From Cheilinus undulatus (taxonomy: Eukaryota > Chordata > Actinopteri > Labriformes > Labridae), in NCBI RefSeq assembly GCF_018320785.1, contig NC_054867.1, positions 34,041,855-34,105,854 of the forward strand: a DNA stretch of 64,000 nucleotides, given 5' to 3'. Positions 45,000 to 57,399 of this stretch are shown here, piece after piece (position 1 is the stretch's first letter; each line of letters begins with the position of its first letter). The notes below the pieces were generated by a model. That model ran no database searches and was not told the origin of the DNA. It was given only the letters and a program-made list of their open reading frames with translations. A program made the position numbers and the translations under genes.

Positions 45000-47376
45000 G
45001 TAAGAGAAAAGTGGACTATTATTTGTTTATTAGAGAGCTTAGTAACACAAATAAAATGATCTAATGTGGACTTTGGTCGGACGCTTTCATCCGCCAGTTC
45101 AACTCACTTTTGTACGCTTACCGAGCCAGTGTTACGGTGGAAAAGGTGACCATGTTAGCTGGTGACTTTCAGCCAAACAGGTCCGTGGTTTTTTTTGCAC
45201 GAGTTGAATTATTGGAAACGTTTCTGTGTTTCCTTTTTACATCTCAGTGAGAAAAAAATTAAAGCGGTAGTTGTAAGAACTCGGTTTGTGGGTAACATCA
45301 CGTAACTACGACAACTACTGAGGCATCCGGCTTAAAGTCGCCAGTTTACACGGTCACTATCCAAACCATAACACCAGACAACACATTTAACTGACCTAAA
45401 CTAGTCCAGCTGCGAAAGTATCCGAAAGTTAAATGTATAATTAACACACACAGCTATTAAGCGTAAATTCACATCAACCCATTTAAGAACAGTCCGTTAT
45501 AACACGTCTTACTAAATAAATGTAGATAATATTTAACTTGATAAACTTTGACCTACAGGTGCTGCTTCATCTAAGGTTACTCAGGCTACTGGTATTACAC
45601 TCATTTAGTCTCTTTTTTAACATACACAGATGCTTGTCGTTGTTAAAAATAGGGCAATTATTTTTTTTACTTCCATTACGGTTTTGTATAAAAGCTTGTT
45701 GTGGTCTGCAGTAGACTACAGCTGTACTTTTGTTTCCAAGTTAATGTTAGGGCTGGACTATACAGAATTATATCTCTATATTTTATAGCTGAGGAGCCAT
45801 ACACAATATGTATCATGTTCATTTCACTATAGAGAAATAGAAAATGATTGATGCAATACCAGAATTATTCAATTTAATATTAATCTAGATGCACACTCAG
45901 CACACCATAATGACCAAGACGAAACAGAATTTTAAAAATGTTTGCAAATTTATTTAAAATGAAAAACTGAAATATCTCATTGACATAGCATTCAGAGCCT
46001 TTACAACAATACTTGAAATTTAGCTTCCATTCCTCTTAATCGTCACTGAGATGTTTCTACACCTTGATTAGAGTCCACCTGCGGTAAATTAAATTGATTT
46101 GAACATGATAAGGAAAGGCACACTCCTCTCTTTAAAATGCCACATAGCTCATGATGCATATCAGAGCAAAAACCAAGCCATGAGGTCAAAAGATCTCCCT
46201 GCAGAGCTCTGGCGAAGGCTACAAAAGGCCTGCTACACTGAAGATTCCCAAGAGCACAGTAGCCTCCATGATTCTCAAAAGGAAGAAGTTTGGCACAACT
46301 AACTCTTTCAAGAGCTTCCCAGCCAAACTGAGCAATTGAGGAAGGGGCCTTCATAATAGAGGTAACCAAGAACCCCATGGCCACTCTGACTAAGCTTCAG
46401 ATATTCTGTGTGGAGATGGGATAACCATCACTGCAGCCCTCCACTGATCTGGCTAGATGGAAACCTCTTCTCAGTGCAAAACACATGAAAGTTCACTTGG
46501 AGTTTGCAAAAAAGCACATGAAGGGCTCTCAGACTGTGAGAAACAAGATTCTCTGGTCTGTTGAAACCAAGATTGAACTGTTTGACCTCAATTCTAAATA
46601 TTAGGTCATTCATCACCTCTAGATTGATTGATTGATTAAATTTTATTATTGTGTCATGCATAAACAATATGCCCAGCCCAAATGGGCTTACAAGGCACCA
46701 TTATCTTTACAGAAAGACCAGAAACCAAAAGTAGACGCTCAATAATATAGTAGACTAGTTAAACAAACCATCCTGCCGCTTCTTCCAGGCTTTTGCAACG
46801 AAAGAGGCCAACTTATAAATATTAAAAGTAAACAACCATTCCATCCTGTCATCATCATTGCTCCAGAATATTTCAGGATTTTTTACGGACATTTCAGAAA
46901 TCTTTCTAGAAATCCAGTTCTATTTAAACAAAAAAAGACCCAAAACATGATACCTCATTTTGAATACCCCCTGAAGTGGCATAGGTAAGTAGTCTGAATG
47001 TAACAATAAAAGTTTAAAACCAGATGTTAATGAGTGTTCTCTATCAGGTAAAATCCTTAGTATAGAGATATTCTGTTATGGTTTTAAGTTGCTGTGAGGA
47101 GTTTTTAAAGGATTATGAAACAGTCTCAAATATATACAGATGCCTTTATGCCACTGCTAAAACAAATTTGACGATACAGATGGCCTGAAAGTAAACAAGA
47201 CCATTTTGGAGATGATTACTTCTATTTTGTTTTTCAGTCCCTGGGTTTGTAGTGAGTTACATGAATGATGGAAGTTTGAGTGACAAATAAGTTGGAAAGT
47301 AAAAGGACACACTTTGGATTTGGTGGTCTGAAGAGTGAAAAGAGTGTGAAATAAACTGGTGCTTTTTCCTGTTCAG
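45000..47376 (+). other. abhd14b intron 1 (predicted)
   Basis: Contains a degenerate Tc1-like element (45905-46620). At 46622 a GATTGATTGATTGA tract is followed by sequence resembling a LINE 3' region (to about 47070), here only weakly recognised. Confidence 0.5.
45905..46620 (+). mobile_element. Tc1-like transposon remnant of a second family
   Basis: Keeps landmark sequence of an abundant fish Tc1 family: ATGTTTGCAAATTTATT, ACACCTTGATTAGAGTCC, TCAGAGCAAAAACCAAGCCA, GCCAAACTGAGCAATTG, and CTTCTCAGTGCAAAACACATG. Frames are broken throughout and the 3' half is missing. The left end is approximate. Confidence 0.75.
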
Positions 47377-47377
47377 G

Positions 47378-50300
47378 ATGTCGTCTGTGAAGATGTCAGA
47401 AGGAAGCGTTCAGGTACACAGCTGCACAGCTCCTCTCTTCTTCAGACAGAGTGAACCTTCCTCGGGAGAGGCCAGGATGTCAGTTTTACTCCTTCACGGC
47501 ATCCGTTTCTCTTCAGAAAACTGGCTCAACATCGGCACACTGGACACTCTGGCCAGGGCGGGCTGCCGGGCGATCGCTATTGACCTGCCAGGTGAGCATG
47601 ATGAGGACAAGTTTGATTTTTGTCAACACTAAACACACGTCTGCTGTAATAAAACAGCTCATTGACGGCCTGAGTGCTCTGAGACTTTGGAGACCTGATT
47701 ACTGGACAGGGAATCTGTACTTGTAAACTTTGGAATTTACTGCATTGTTACATAATCTGTTGAACGTATCAAAGTCAAAGACTAGTTTAATCACCTTCAA
47801 TATTTGAGCATATGTTGAACTCACACAAAGCTGTTTCCTAATGCAGCAGGGTTGTGCTAATAAAAACAAATTCCTGACTTTCAACTTCATCTCAAGACGA
47901 CTAAATCAGTTCTGTTACACTACAAAGAGTATTTCTTCCTTTTATATTCAAAATAAATGTTTTTTTTTTTACCATTTAAAGATAAAAACTGGGACAAACA
48001 AACAATGAAGAAGTGGTATGACTGTGAAGAGTAATACTTGTTGTTATGCTACTGCAAAGCTGTTTTTATCAAGCTTTTGATTCCAGCTTTAATGAAATAT
48101 TTTAAGGCAATTGAAGGATTTATTTATATATTCATTGGATGTAAAAAGTCACTTTTTGTTTTTATACTAATTTTTGGGCCTTTTGCCTTTATTTAGAAAG
48201 GACAGGGCGGTGGATACTGGATAGCACAGGAAATCAGGGAGAGGAAATATCAAATCACATGCAAGAAAGGGGTCAAAAGATGAATTTGGCTGTGAGCCAG
48301 GAGGACTAGCTTTATCTGCTAGTCCATGAGCAACCTGATCTAACAAAGGTTGTTGTAATATATTTCCAGTCTCTATGTCAACTGATGCAGAAGTTCTCAG
48401 TCTGTCATTATGTGCTCCTTTTCAATTCAAAACAGTCATATGTTTAAATTTTGTCAGCGCTGAAGAATGCCACAATATCTTTCAGTTTGTCCTGCTTACT
48501 CTGTCCATGCTGATGTATGTTTATCTGTTTATGGATCATTTAAAAATGAGAAAACTCTCAGGAAGCTTTTAGAGTTATTAGAAGCTCCCCTTTGCTCTGA
48601 TCTCTCAGCTGTTTTGTACATATATTAATAATATTTATGGATACCAAGGTAAATATAAAATAAAAACTGTTGCATAACTTTGCCACAAGTACAGAAGCTT
48701 GTATGCATTCATACATCTTATTTTACTCCCCCCCACTTTGTGGGTTTAAAACTTCTTAGAAATTGCACAGGTGTTTTAAATATTCTTTTAAATATATGTA
48801 ATATTTAAATAAATATTTAAATATATGTAATATTTAAACATTCTTTACAGTGAACATGTTTCTGTTCTCTTCCAGGAAAACTTTTTTCATCTTCTGTGCA
48901 GTTAGTCTTGTTTTTTCTGTTCTCTTTGTGTCCATTTCAGAGAAACTTGCTAACACTAACAACAATACTGTCAACTAATGTTAAAGGATGATCCAAGTGA
49001 AGCGTAACCATGGTAACTTTGGCTCACATGTGCTGTATTGTGACTGTAACTACCGTGAAAGCCTTAGTCTGAACACTTAGGCAAGGAGACAACCTAAGAG
49101 GCTTTAAGTGATGCTCCTGGATTAACCCCTGAACTTATAGGAGGATTTTGTATAGGGGACAAATTTAAGGTAGTTAATGTAATCATGTGCCAAACTGATG
49201 AGAACAAAAAGGGAAAATCGAAGCTCAAGAGGTTCATCATGCAACTCGTCTTTCTATGTCACGCTTTCATTCACAGGACTCGGTAGGTCAAAGTCAGCAG
49301 AGGCCCCGACTGTGGTGGGAGAGCTGGCCCCTGCAGGCTTCCTGAGGGAGGTGTGTGATCAGCTGAACCTGAGCCCTGTGGTGGTGATCAGCCCGTCACT
49401 CAGCGGAATGTACTCGCTCCCCTTCCTCATGGAGCACCCGGATCTGGTCCGAGCGTACGTTCCTGTGGCTCCGATCTGCACTGACAAATTCACAGCTGAG
49501 CAGTACCAAAGTGTGAAGGTACGCAAACAGAAAAAAACTGAATGAAACTGCAGATTGTGCTCCCTTTCCTCCTTCAGAGAATTATTTGAGCAAGCATGAA
49601 TGCCAGCCCAGTTTTTATGCACACTTGTCTCTCCTTTGTGGATTTTTACACAGTAACAGGAGCAGATATTATGTCACTTTATACCCTCATAGATGCTGCT
49701 GGCTTTCATCCACTCTAAGAGAATTTTAAACTTCAGATGCCAAAATAGGTAAAAGTGCATTATCTAAGCGTTACTGACTGTTTTTTGTGCCAGAAAACCC
49801 TGAGAATTTCCACAAATTTCTAAGATGAGCTGCATACAGGTTGTTTTTCACCCTGACTTTCCCTGCACATTTCCTGCCAGCCCTGTAGTAAAATTTCTAG
49901 CTGAAGCTGAAGAGAACTGATGTGAGTGCACAGTAGAGCATATTCAAGAACTAACTGAAGGCAAGCAAGGGTGATGACCTTTATATCACTCTTTTCTTCT
50001 TGTTTGAACCATAAATATGAATGATTACACACAGCATTGATCTAAAAGCTAAAAATGGTACTTTAGTGTCAGAATGCTGTTTTTTTCTGCCATCTTGGAT
50101 GTCCGCCTCATCCTTTATGTATCATGTCTTGCTTTCTGACCATCATAAAGAACAGTGCTATAAAGAGTATTAACCCCCTTGGACGTTTGACCCTTTTGTT
50201 GATTTTATAAATCATTCATGGTCATATGATTTGGATTTTTTGACAGAAAAATACAAAAAATGTTGTTATTGTCAAAGTGAAAACAAATTTCTACAGAGTA

Positions 50301-53300
50301 ATGTCAATTAGATAAAAATATGTAATGTAATATAAGTGCCTGCATAAATATTCCCCCCTTTATAGTGACTGACATAATCAACAGAGGTCCAGTCAATTGG
50401 TGTTAGTAGTCTCTCATTTAGTAAAACAGGGAGCACCTGAGTGCAGTGCATGTGACTCAAGTGATTGTAGTATAAAGGCAACTGTGTCTGGAAGATCGAG
50501 TTACTGGTTAATCAGCATTCTTGGCTACCATTACACCACCAAGACAAAAGAACACTCTAAGCAATTCAGAGAAAATATTATTGAAAAGTATAAGTCAGGG
50601 GACGGATACAAAAAAAAAAATCAGAGACACTGAACATCCCCCAGAGTTCAGTTAAATCCATCATCAAGAAATGCAAGGAATATGACAAATGTGTAAATCT
50701 GCCTAGATCAGGCCGTCCTCACAGACTGAGTGGGCATGCACAATGGAGACCGGTAAGAGAGTCCACCAGTACACCTATGACTACTCTGAGGGAGTTACAC
50801 GCTTCAGCAGCTGAGATGGGAGAGACTCTGCTTACGGTGACTTTTACCCAGGTTCTTCACTGGTCAGCATTTAATGGGAGAGTGAGAAACCCACTGTTGA
50901 TGAAAACTTGCATCAGATCTTGACTAGAGTTCACCGAAAGGCATGTGAGAGACTCCATGGTCAAGAGGAAGAAAGTTATTTGGTCTGATGAGACCAAAAT
51001 GGTGCCTTTTGACCATAAGACAAGACGCTTTGTTGACAAGACACCAAACACATCACAAACACACCATCTCCACTGTGGACCACGGTGGTGGCAGCATCAT
51101 GCTGTGGGGATGCTTCTCAGCAGCTGGCCCTGGAAGGCTTGTAAAGGTAGAGGGTAAAATAAACGCGGCAAAATACAGGAAAATCCTGGAGGACAATCTG
51201 ATTCAGTCTACAAGAGAACTAAGGCTTAGGAGAAGATTTATTTTCCAGCAAGACAATGACCTTAAGCACACAGCGAAAGCTACGCATAAATGGTTTAAAG
51301 ACAACAAGGTGAATGTGCTGGAGGGGCTGAGTCAAAGCCAAGACCTCAATCCAATAGAAAATTTGTGGCTGGATTTGAAATGGGCTGTTCAAGACCAAAT
51401 GGACATGAAGGATGTGAATATTGATGCAGTCACTTATTTTACATGTAATATTTTTATTCAATAGGTAGAAGTCTGTTTTTATTTTGACATTAAAGTGTTT
51501 TATGGCAAAAGACCAAATTATATTGACCATGATTGATTTATAAAAGGGTTCACCCAAGGAGGTGAATACCTTTTATAGGCACTGTAGAAAATTTCACCCA
51601 CGAGGTTTCCATTTTGCTATTTGAATGTAGGAAACTTACAGTATGTCATTATGCATTGTGCAGTGCATTAAAGCAGAATGGTAGGGTGAAGTTGCTCTTC
51701 CCCTTACCTGCCACAGGAGATTTGAACAGACACTCTCCTCGTTACAGCCATAATAATGTACAAAGACTTTCTGATGTACACTGCTGCAGATCCAGGGTTT
51801 AATTATTCTTTAAATTTTACCTAGGCATCAGAGCATCAGTACACCTTTTACATCAGACATGTTTCTGCATTATGGCTACATTTACCGCTTCATTTTATGG
51901 TTGTTTTCTGTAAATGTACTGTCCATGGGGTGAATTACTTAGCTGCAGGAACCGGCTGCATAAGATCTTCCATGGCTGTGGAGGAGGTTGACAACATAAC
52001 TTAAGTGATCAGGTGGGAGACACAATAATGGTTTAAATGTGCTCACTGTTTTTTCATGAAAACACTTCAAGTTCTCTTTGTTGTTTGCATAAAAAGTGAG
52101 AGAATTAAAAGTGTAAGAAGAAGAAGACAACTCAAACTCACACTTTTGCACATTAGGAAAATTACAGCTTTAAGGGGGTGGGAATGTAAATTGTCTGCAA
52201 GTCACAGAAAATGTTGGACAAAGCTCCTTTGGGTTGAATTTCAGAAATGTGTGTGGTTAGTTCTGTGCTTTACAGGGATGAGTTTGTCCTGAATTGCATG
52301 CGTTGGGGCCGTGTTTGTTTAATTTGTCCTCAAACTTTGTGTAAAAGCAAAGCTAACCTACTTTGTGATAGCGTGTGTTTTTATTTCCACATAATAAGCT
52401 CTGCTTGACTCTCTTATCTTACTTTTTTAAATCCATTTTCTTTATTCTTTGACATCTAGGCACATACACAAGTCTCACCTTAAAAACATAAAGAGCTTGC
52501 CTTTTATTACATAAAGACCTGAGAGTGTTTTTTTTTTTTTTACTTGAGGTAAAATAGAGGACATTGACAAAATCCCTTTAGCTATGGGCTGAAATTTAAA
52601 ACACTAAAGATTTGATGTATTAAAGACAGACTAGACAGAGGCGAGCTCTGGAAAGACTCATAGAAAGGATTTGCATGACATGCACCCTCAACAACCCTAA
52701 AACACTTCGACTCTGTTTATCACTCTGCACTAAGATTCATCACTGTATTTTATATGGAAATGGCTGGATGGTTTCACTCAAGCTGAGATGTAATTTTCAC
52801 CAGCATCTTTTTATTAATAAAGCCCTTTTAGAAATAACTTAGCCTTATCTCACTGATCTTCTCCAGTTCTCAGTTATAATACTTCTCAAACCAGCTGCAT
52901 TTACATCTTCTATGGTATACAGCAGCTGATTAAGGTGACTGAACGTTTACCTTTTGGGCATTTTAGAAATTTGATTTGAACTTTCATTGGTAATTGTCTT
53001 GTGTAAGTGCACCCTTGTACATTCATTTGAACCATTTTGATCATTGTACTATGGACTATTTGAGTAAATTTTTGCTTATTTATTTTTATCAGTGAGAGTA
53101 CATGTTTAGGTTGATTACATTAATTCCTTCTTATCAATCTCTATTCTGTTTATAACTACTTTGCATTCTTTGAATCTCTTTTGTAATTGACTCGACATCG
53201 TTGTAAATGAGTGACATTCCCTCAATGATTTTTTCGAGTATAAAAAAAGTTGGTTGACTTGAGTGTTTTTGTCTGTCTCATCTCCCCTCAGGTCCCATCG

Positions 53301-53471
53301 TTGATCGTCTATGGAGACAAGGACTCTCAGCTCGGAGAGGTGTCACTCTGTAACCTGAGCAATCTGGCCAATCACAGCGTGGTGGTGATGAAAGGGGCGG
53401 GTCACCCCTGTTACCTGGATGACCCAGACACCTGGCATAAAGCTCTCACAGATTTCCTGAACACACTTTGA
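47378..53471 (+). CDS. abhd14b: Alpha/beta-hydrolase ABHD14B (3 coding exons)
   Basis: Cytosolic/nuclear serine hydrolase; the mammalian protein (CCG1-interacting factor B) has been reported to remove acetyl groups from lysine onto CoA. Exons: 47378-47591, 49277-49518, 53292-53471, 636 bp including stop, 211 aa (human 210). All introns are GT-AG and in phase. The first coding exon follows an acceptor (CCTGTTCAG ending 47376). A second ATG (residue 6) would drop only five residues. Landmarks: [15 protein letters not shown] near 35-49, AIAIDLPG near 65-72, nucleophile motif [11 protein letters not shown] (Ser112), acid in VYGDKD (Asp161 or Asp163), catalytic His190 in GAGHPCYLD. The triad is complete and the length normal, so it is expected to be functional. 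ABHD14A is excluded by the absence of an N-terminal membrane anchor and by the close ABHD14B match. Confidence 0.96.
47592..49276 (+). other. abhd14b intron 2
   Basis: Holds an old tRNA-SINE relative at about 48150-48300 (minus orientation; GCCTTTATTTAGAAAGGACAG and a degenerate head) and a small AT duplication near 48780-48845 (TTTAAATATATGTAATATTTAAA repeated). No exon seen. Confidence 0.5.
50153..51584 (+). mobile_element. Tc1-like transposon, copy 2, both ends present
   Basis: Terminal inverted repeats CAGTGCTATAAAGAGTATTA at 50153 and AATACCTTTTATAGGCACTG at 51584, with TA after the right end. About 1432 bp, same family as 36899-38165. Confidence 0.9.
50520..51464 (+). pseudogene. Tc1 transposase pseudogene (DD34E)
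   Basis: Fragments of the transposase in order: [11 protein letters not shown] near 50540, DNA-binding helices to about 50800, first catalytic Asp in IWSDETK (about 50975), [15 protein letters not shown] near 51090-51120, second Asp in [10 protein letters not shown] (about 51250), and Glu in LNPIENLW (about 51355). There are 34 residues between the second Asp and the Glu, so DD34E spacing. The frame changes between 50945 and 50988 and the N-terminal part is shifted, so no full protein is made. The longest frame is 50988-51464. Confidence 0.85.
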
Positions 53472-54600
53472 AGAGTTTTATAGCACATATACAAAAACGA
53501 CTGACACACTATCAACTATGGAAATTCTACCACTAAAATCATTCCTAATGACCTGAATTTACCCTTTTTTAAACACTGTTGTTGATGAAACTGAAAATCA
53601 CGACTTTTTAATGATACTACACTCAGTCACTTTGTCGCACTTTGAGATTTAATGATTACTGATGATTATTCAACATGAGGTGACAGTTAAAGCTCCTGTG
53701 AGAAAGTTTCTATTATGATTGATCTGATATCCTAATAGACAAAGTCATACGTCTTAATTTATTGCTTATTTTTTATCACATTTTATCATGTGATGGTTTT
53801 GAAGATTTTGCGGCATCCTCTTGAACTCTTTATCTGACCACTACTCTGCAGCTGTGATTCAGGCATTAATATCAACATTACAAAAACAATCTTGCTGCTC
53901 ATTTGATTTCATTGTCTGAAACAGGCAAAAATATTGATTTCAGACTGTTTCATAACAAACTAAAAGTCCTCACATGAGCTTATCACTTTTAAGAATTTAA
54001 ATGTTTGTTGGTGATGTGATTTTCTTCAAATAGGATCACACTGACTGATCTTAAATCTCACTGTTAAAAGCCTTGAGATTATGAAGTACGTTCAGTGGCA
54101 ACATACTGATGAAGAAAGCAGCATTTAGTCTGTAAAAGGATTTCAATAACATAGAGGTTGGTTCTCCAGCGAGGGAAAACTGTGCTTGATCTTTAACCCA
54201 CTTGTGCATCAAGAAACTTTCATCCAGCAATGAAAGCTTTCTTTATTTGTGTGGGTTTAAACAGGGTCAGAGACCCTACAGTGAGTGATCAGTTACTACT
54301 TTTAGTAACACAAACCACATTGAACATTTACCCTGAGAAATTTTAAGTACAAGAAAAGTATTTTCCGCTTTTTTTCATGATAAATTCTAGTACTCTGTAG
54401 TGGAGCTGAACAATTAATTGTAAAATAATCAAAACCGACATTTAAAGCCTCTAACTGACATAAACCTGCCTTGACAATTATTTCAGTTTTCCCCCTTTTC
54501 TTGGAAAAATCTGACTTTTTATGAAAAACATTTTCATTTCAGCTGATGTGTGTTTTGATTACAAATGTTTCAATAAATAACCATAAATTGTTAATCTGTG
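53472..54600 (+). other. abhd14b: Probable abhd14b 3' UTR
   Basis: No AATAAA was noticed between the stop and 54572-54577, where AATAAA occurs inside a hAT-like MITE. The UTR end at about 54600 is inferred. Confidence 0.4.
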
Positions 54601-54745
54601 CATGTTCCTTTCAGTTGTTTAAGATTTTTAAAATATTTACAGAAGAAACAGAGGTTGGAAGTGGAATACTCGTTCGTTAATTGTAATCACGGTAAAAAGT
54701 TCAATTAATCATGATTTTGATTTTTGCCATAATCGCCCAGCCCTA
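54401..54745. mobile_element. hAT-like MITE with perfect 8-bp target duplication
   Basis: CTCTGTAG lies on both sides (54393-54400 and 54746-54753). Ends TGGAGCTGAACAATTAATTG and CATAATCGCCCAGCCCTA are imperfect inverted repeats. 345 bp, noncoding. Confidence 0.85.
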
Positions 54746-54904
54746 CTCTGTAGTAAAGCATGCTGAGTGTGGATCTGAAATCATCATAATCTCAGTCATA
54801 ATCTGTGTCTATCATCTGGCTTCACTTGGTTTGTCAGAGAGGAGACAGTGGGATGAATGTACTCCTCTTTTTTTAATGTGGTTGATATGAGAAAGATTTA
54901 GAAT

Positions 54905-54990
54905 TGATAAGATATTCCTTTATTAGTCCCACAAGGGGAAATTCCAATTTACAGCAGCAAAAATTTCTTAGACAAAGCAGGCCATTGGCA
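54905..54990 (-). mobile_element. LINE 3'-end fragment
   Basis: GATAAGATATTCCTTTATTA then GTCCCACAAGGGGAAATT is a very common fish non-LTR terminus, seen here in antisense orientation. A short remnant only. Confidence 0.5.
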
Positions 54991-55541
54991 ACAGAAACAC
55001 AAGAAAATAAAACCTATGTATAATGTTTTTTGGGTGAAAAAAACTGAGAATCATGCATATGGAAGCTGCTTGGTACCACATTAAGTTGTGGGCCCACTGC
55101 ACATGTCCAATCTGTTAAACATGTCTTATCTTTAACTGAGGAGTCTTGTGTAATATTGTGTTGGTTTAAAAGGAAACTGTTTTCAAAATTAACTGATGAA
55201 GTTTTGTTTTTTTATTGTTTTTTCCTTATGTCTTTAATAATTTGAAAATGTGTTTGTTGATTTTTTTTAGTCAGCATGTTTTTACGTGAACATATGTAGG
55301 TGTGTGCATGTGTAGTTTGTGTTCTTAGTTTGTGTTAAATCTTGTTTTTTTTTTTCTTTCACCTGAAAGGTGAGGTTCCTTGTATAAGCCTGACACAAAT
55401 TTTATAGGTTTATAGTTAGATTATTATATAATCTGATGTGTGCAAATTAAAATAGATAAGTGTATTTACTGTGCTTAAGTTCATCATCTAAGAGTCTTAT
55501 TTTTGGGGAAATTCTCATGACACCACTATGTTTTTATTAAT

Positions 55542-55970
55542 GCTGTCAGTCGATTAAAAAAGTAATTTATTAATTATAGGCTTTGTAATTAATTAATCAC
55601 AATTAATATCATATTTCAATAAATGGAGAAAGATCACATTTCTAGTAGATTTAAAGATAATAGTAACAAAACATTCAGAGAGGATTCTAAATAGCATCAA
55701 GGCTTTCTACTAGATTTGAAAATAGAAGTTCCTATTGAGGGCAAATTATCCACTTGCTAGTTAAAAAAGGAGTGTTTTATTCAGTAGAATATGGATTTTA
55801 TTCATAAAAATGTAACGCTTAAGAGCACAGAGAACTTTTACATGTTTTAATTAAAGTTACAAAGCAAATTTAACTGGTTGTGTGATGGCATCAGAGCACA
55901 ATTAATCATTATTCATTTTATAATTGTATTTTTCACCCCTGCGATTATCAATTCTAAAATTTCGACAGCA
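55542..55970. mobile_element. hAT-like MITE, decayed
   Basis: Left GCTGTCAGTCGATTAAA and right TTCTAAAATTTCGACAGC are imperfect inverted repeats; the interior is AT-rich with TAATTAATTAATCACAATTAA. No clean target duplication. Confidence 0.45.
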
Positions 55971-56489
55971 CAAATTTTTACTACTCCTTTTGCTCTGAAG
56001 TCAGCTGATGAATTTTCTTTTCTTTTATAAAAATCCAATCCCAAAGACAATCAGCTGTGGGTGCAGAGAAGTGAAAAAAGCAGTACAGTTTTACCAGCAC
56101 CAGAAATTAGAAAATGCTGCACAATTACTAAAGTTCAAGAGGCTTTGCACCGAGTGGCATGTGTGTTTTTTCACAGGGTAGAGTCCTGAGATTGTCCCTG
56201 GTCATTAGGTGTTTTTGGTTTTTCCTATTCATATTTTGCAGGTTAGAATGCCTCAGTATTTTCAAAGGAAACTTTACTGTATTGGAATCTGACTGGTAGA
56301 ACTTGTGCTTTTGATTTATCTACTTGGTACACCACTGCTAAATACTATAGCACTACTTCCCAGCATGCACCAGCAGCAAATCGGTAGTCATAGTGAGTCA
56401 TTCACCGCCACTCATTCATACTGAGTGGGGTGAAGTTTTTCTCTTGTCTCTTCACCTTCAGTAGGAACACACCTTTAACATAGGCTGTA

Positions 56490-57350
56490 AACCTCACGAA
56501 CTAATTCAGTCCCCACTTCTTTTTGATCTGTACACTGATTATCAGTCCAAGCATTTGAAAGCCTGTAATACTGGATGCACGAATGGGGACAGATAAGTAA
56601 ACAATTTGACATATGCAGATGACCTGGTTTTCAGTCCCAGTAGTGCTGGTCTTCTGCAGTTGCTGTCTGTATGTTCCATTTAAAGTGACGAACACGCTAT
56701 TAAATATAATGCCAGTAAGAGTGCAGTGATGATCTGCCCCACAGAAGAGGATCAGACATTGAACGTCCCTGGTTTTATACTAACAGTAACCTTAATGTCT
56801 GTAATAAATACAAATGTCTTGGTCATTTTATCACAGAAAAAATTATGGATGATGGTGATAGCTACAGGCAGTGCGGCAAGATTTATGCACAAGCAAACAT
56901 TTTTGCCTGAGCTTCAGTTTTTGTTCAGATAATGTGATGATGTCGATGTTTAAAGCATATTTTACTCCTCTGTGTACTGCAATGGATAAACTACAAGAAA
57001 CCAAGTAAAGGCTACAAGCAGCCTATAATGATGCCCTGAGATTATTAGTGAAAAGACCAAGATAGTGCAGTGTAAGTAAGATGTTCATAGCTGCAGAACA
57101 TACTCTACATGCCGTATTAAGTCATCTTGTGCATACATTTATCCGCCAACTTGATTCCACTGGGAATTAAATTATTTTGGCTCTAATTGAAATCAAACTG
57201 TTAGATACATGTCACCATTACAGAAACATTAGTACACAAGCCTCTAAAAGTGCAAACAAATTTTTATAGTTAATTTTTTATGAACTTTTATTTTGCCTTT
57301 GTGAAAACATGTCTGTCTCGCGATAAAGTTTGAATTGAACTGAATTGTCT
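56490..57350 (+). mobile_element. 5'-truncated LINE with reverse-transcriptase remnant
   Basis: Broken plus-strand frames contain SPLLFDLYTDYQ near 56508, the polymerase box TYADDLVFSPSSAG near 56610, and further C-terminal words (YNDALR-like near 57025). It ends in an A/T-rich tail with TTGAATTGAACTGAATTG. Stops and frameshifts show it is dead. Confidence 0.8.
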
Positions 57351-57399
57351 AATCACCACAAGTGCCCTCAAAGAAAAACCTGACCTTAGTTTCTTTCAC

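Larger units (their letters stand above)
49519..53291 (+). other. abhd14b intron 3
   Basis: About 3.8 kb. Its main content is the nearly full-length Tc1-like element at 50153-51584. The rest (51600-53280) shows only short unsupported ORFs and a poly-T run near 52530. Confidence 0.55.
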
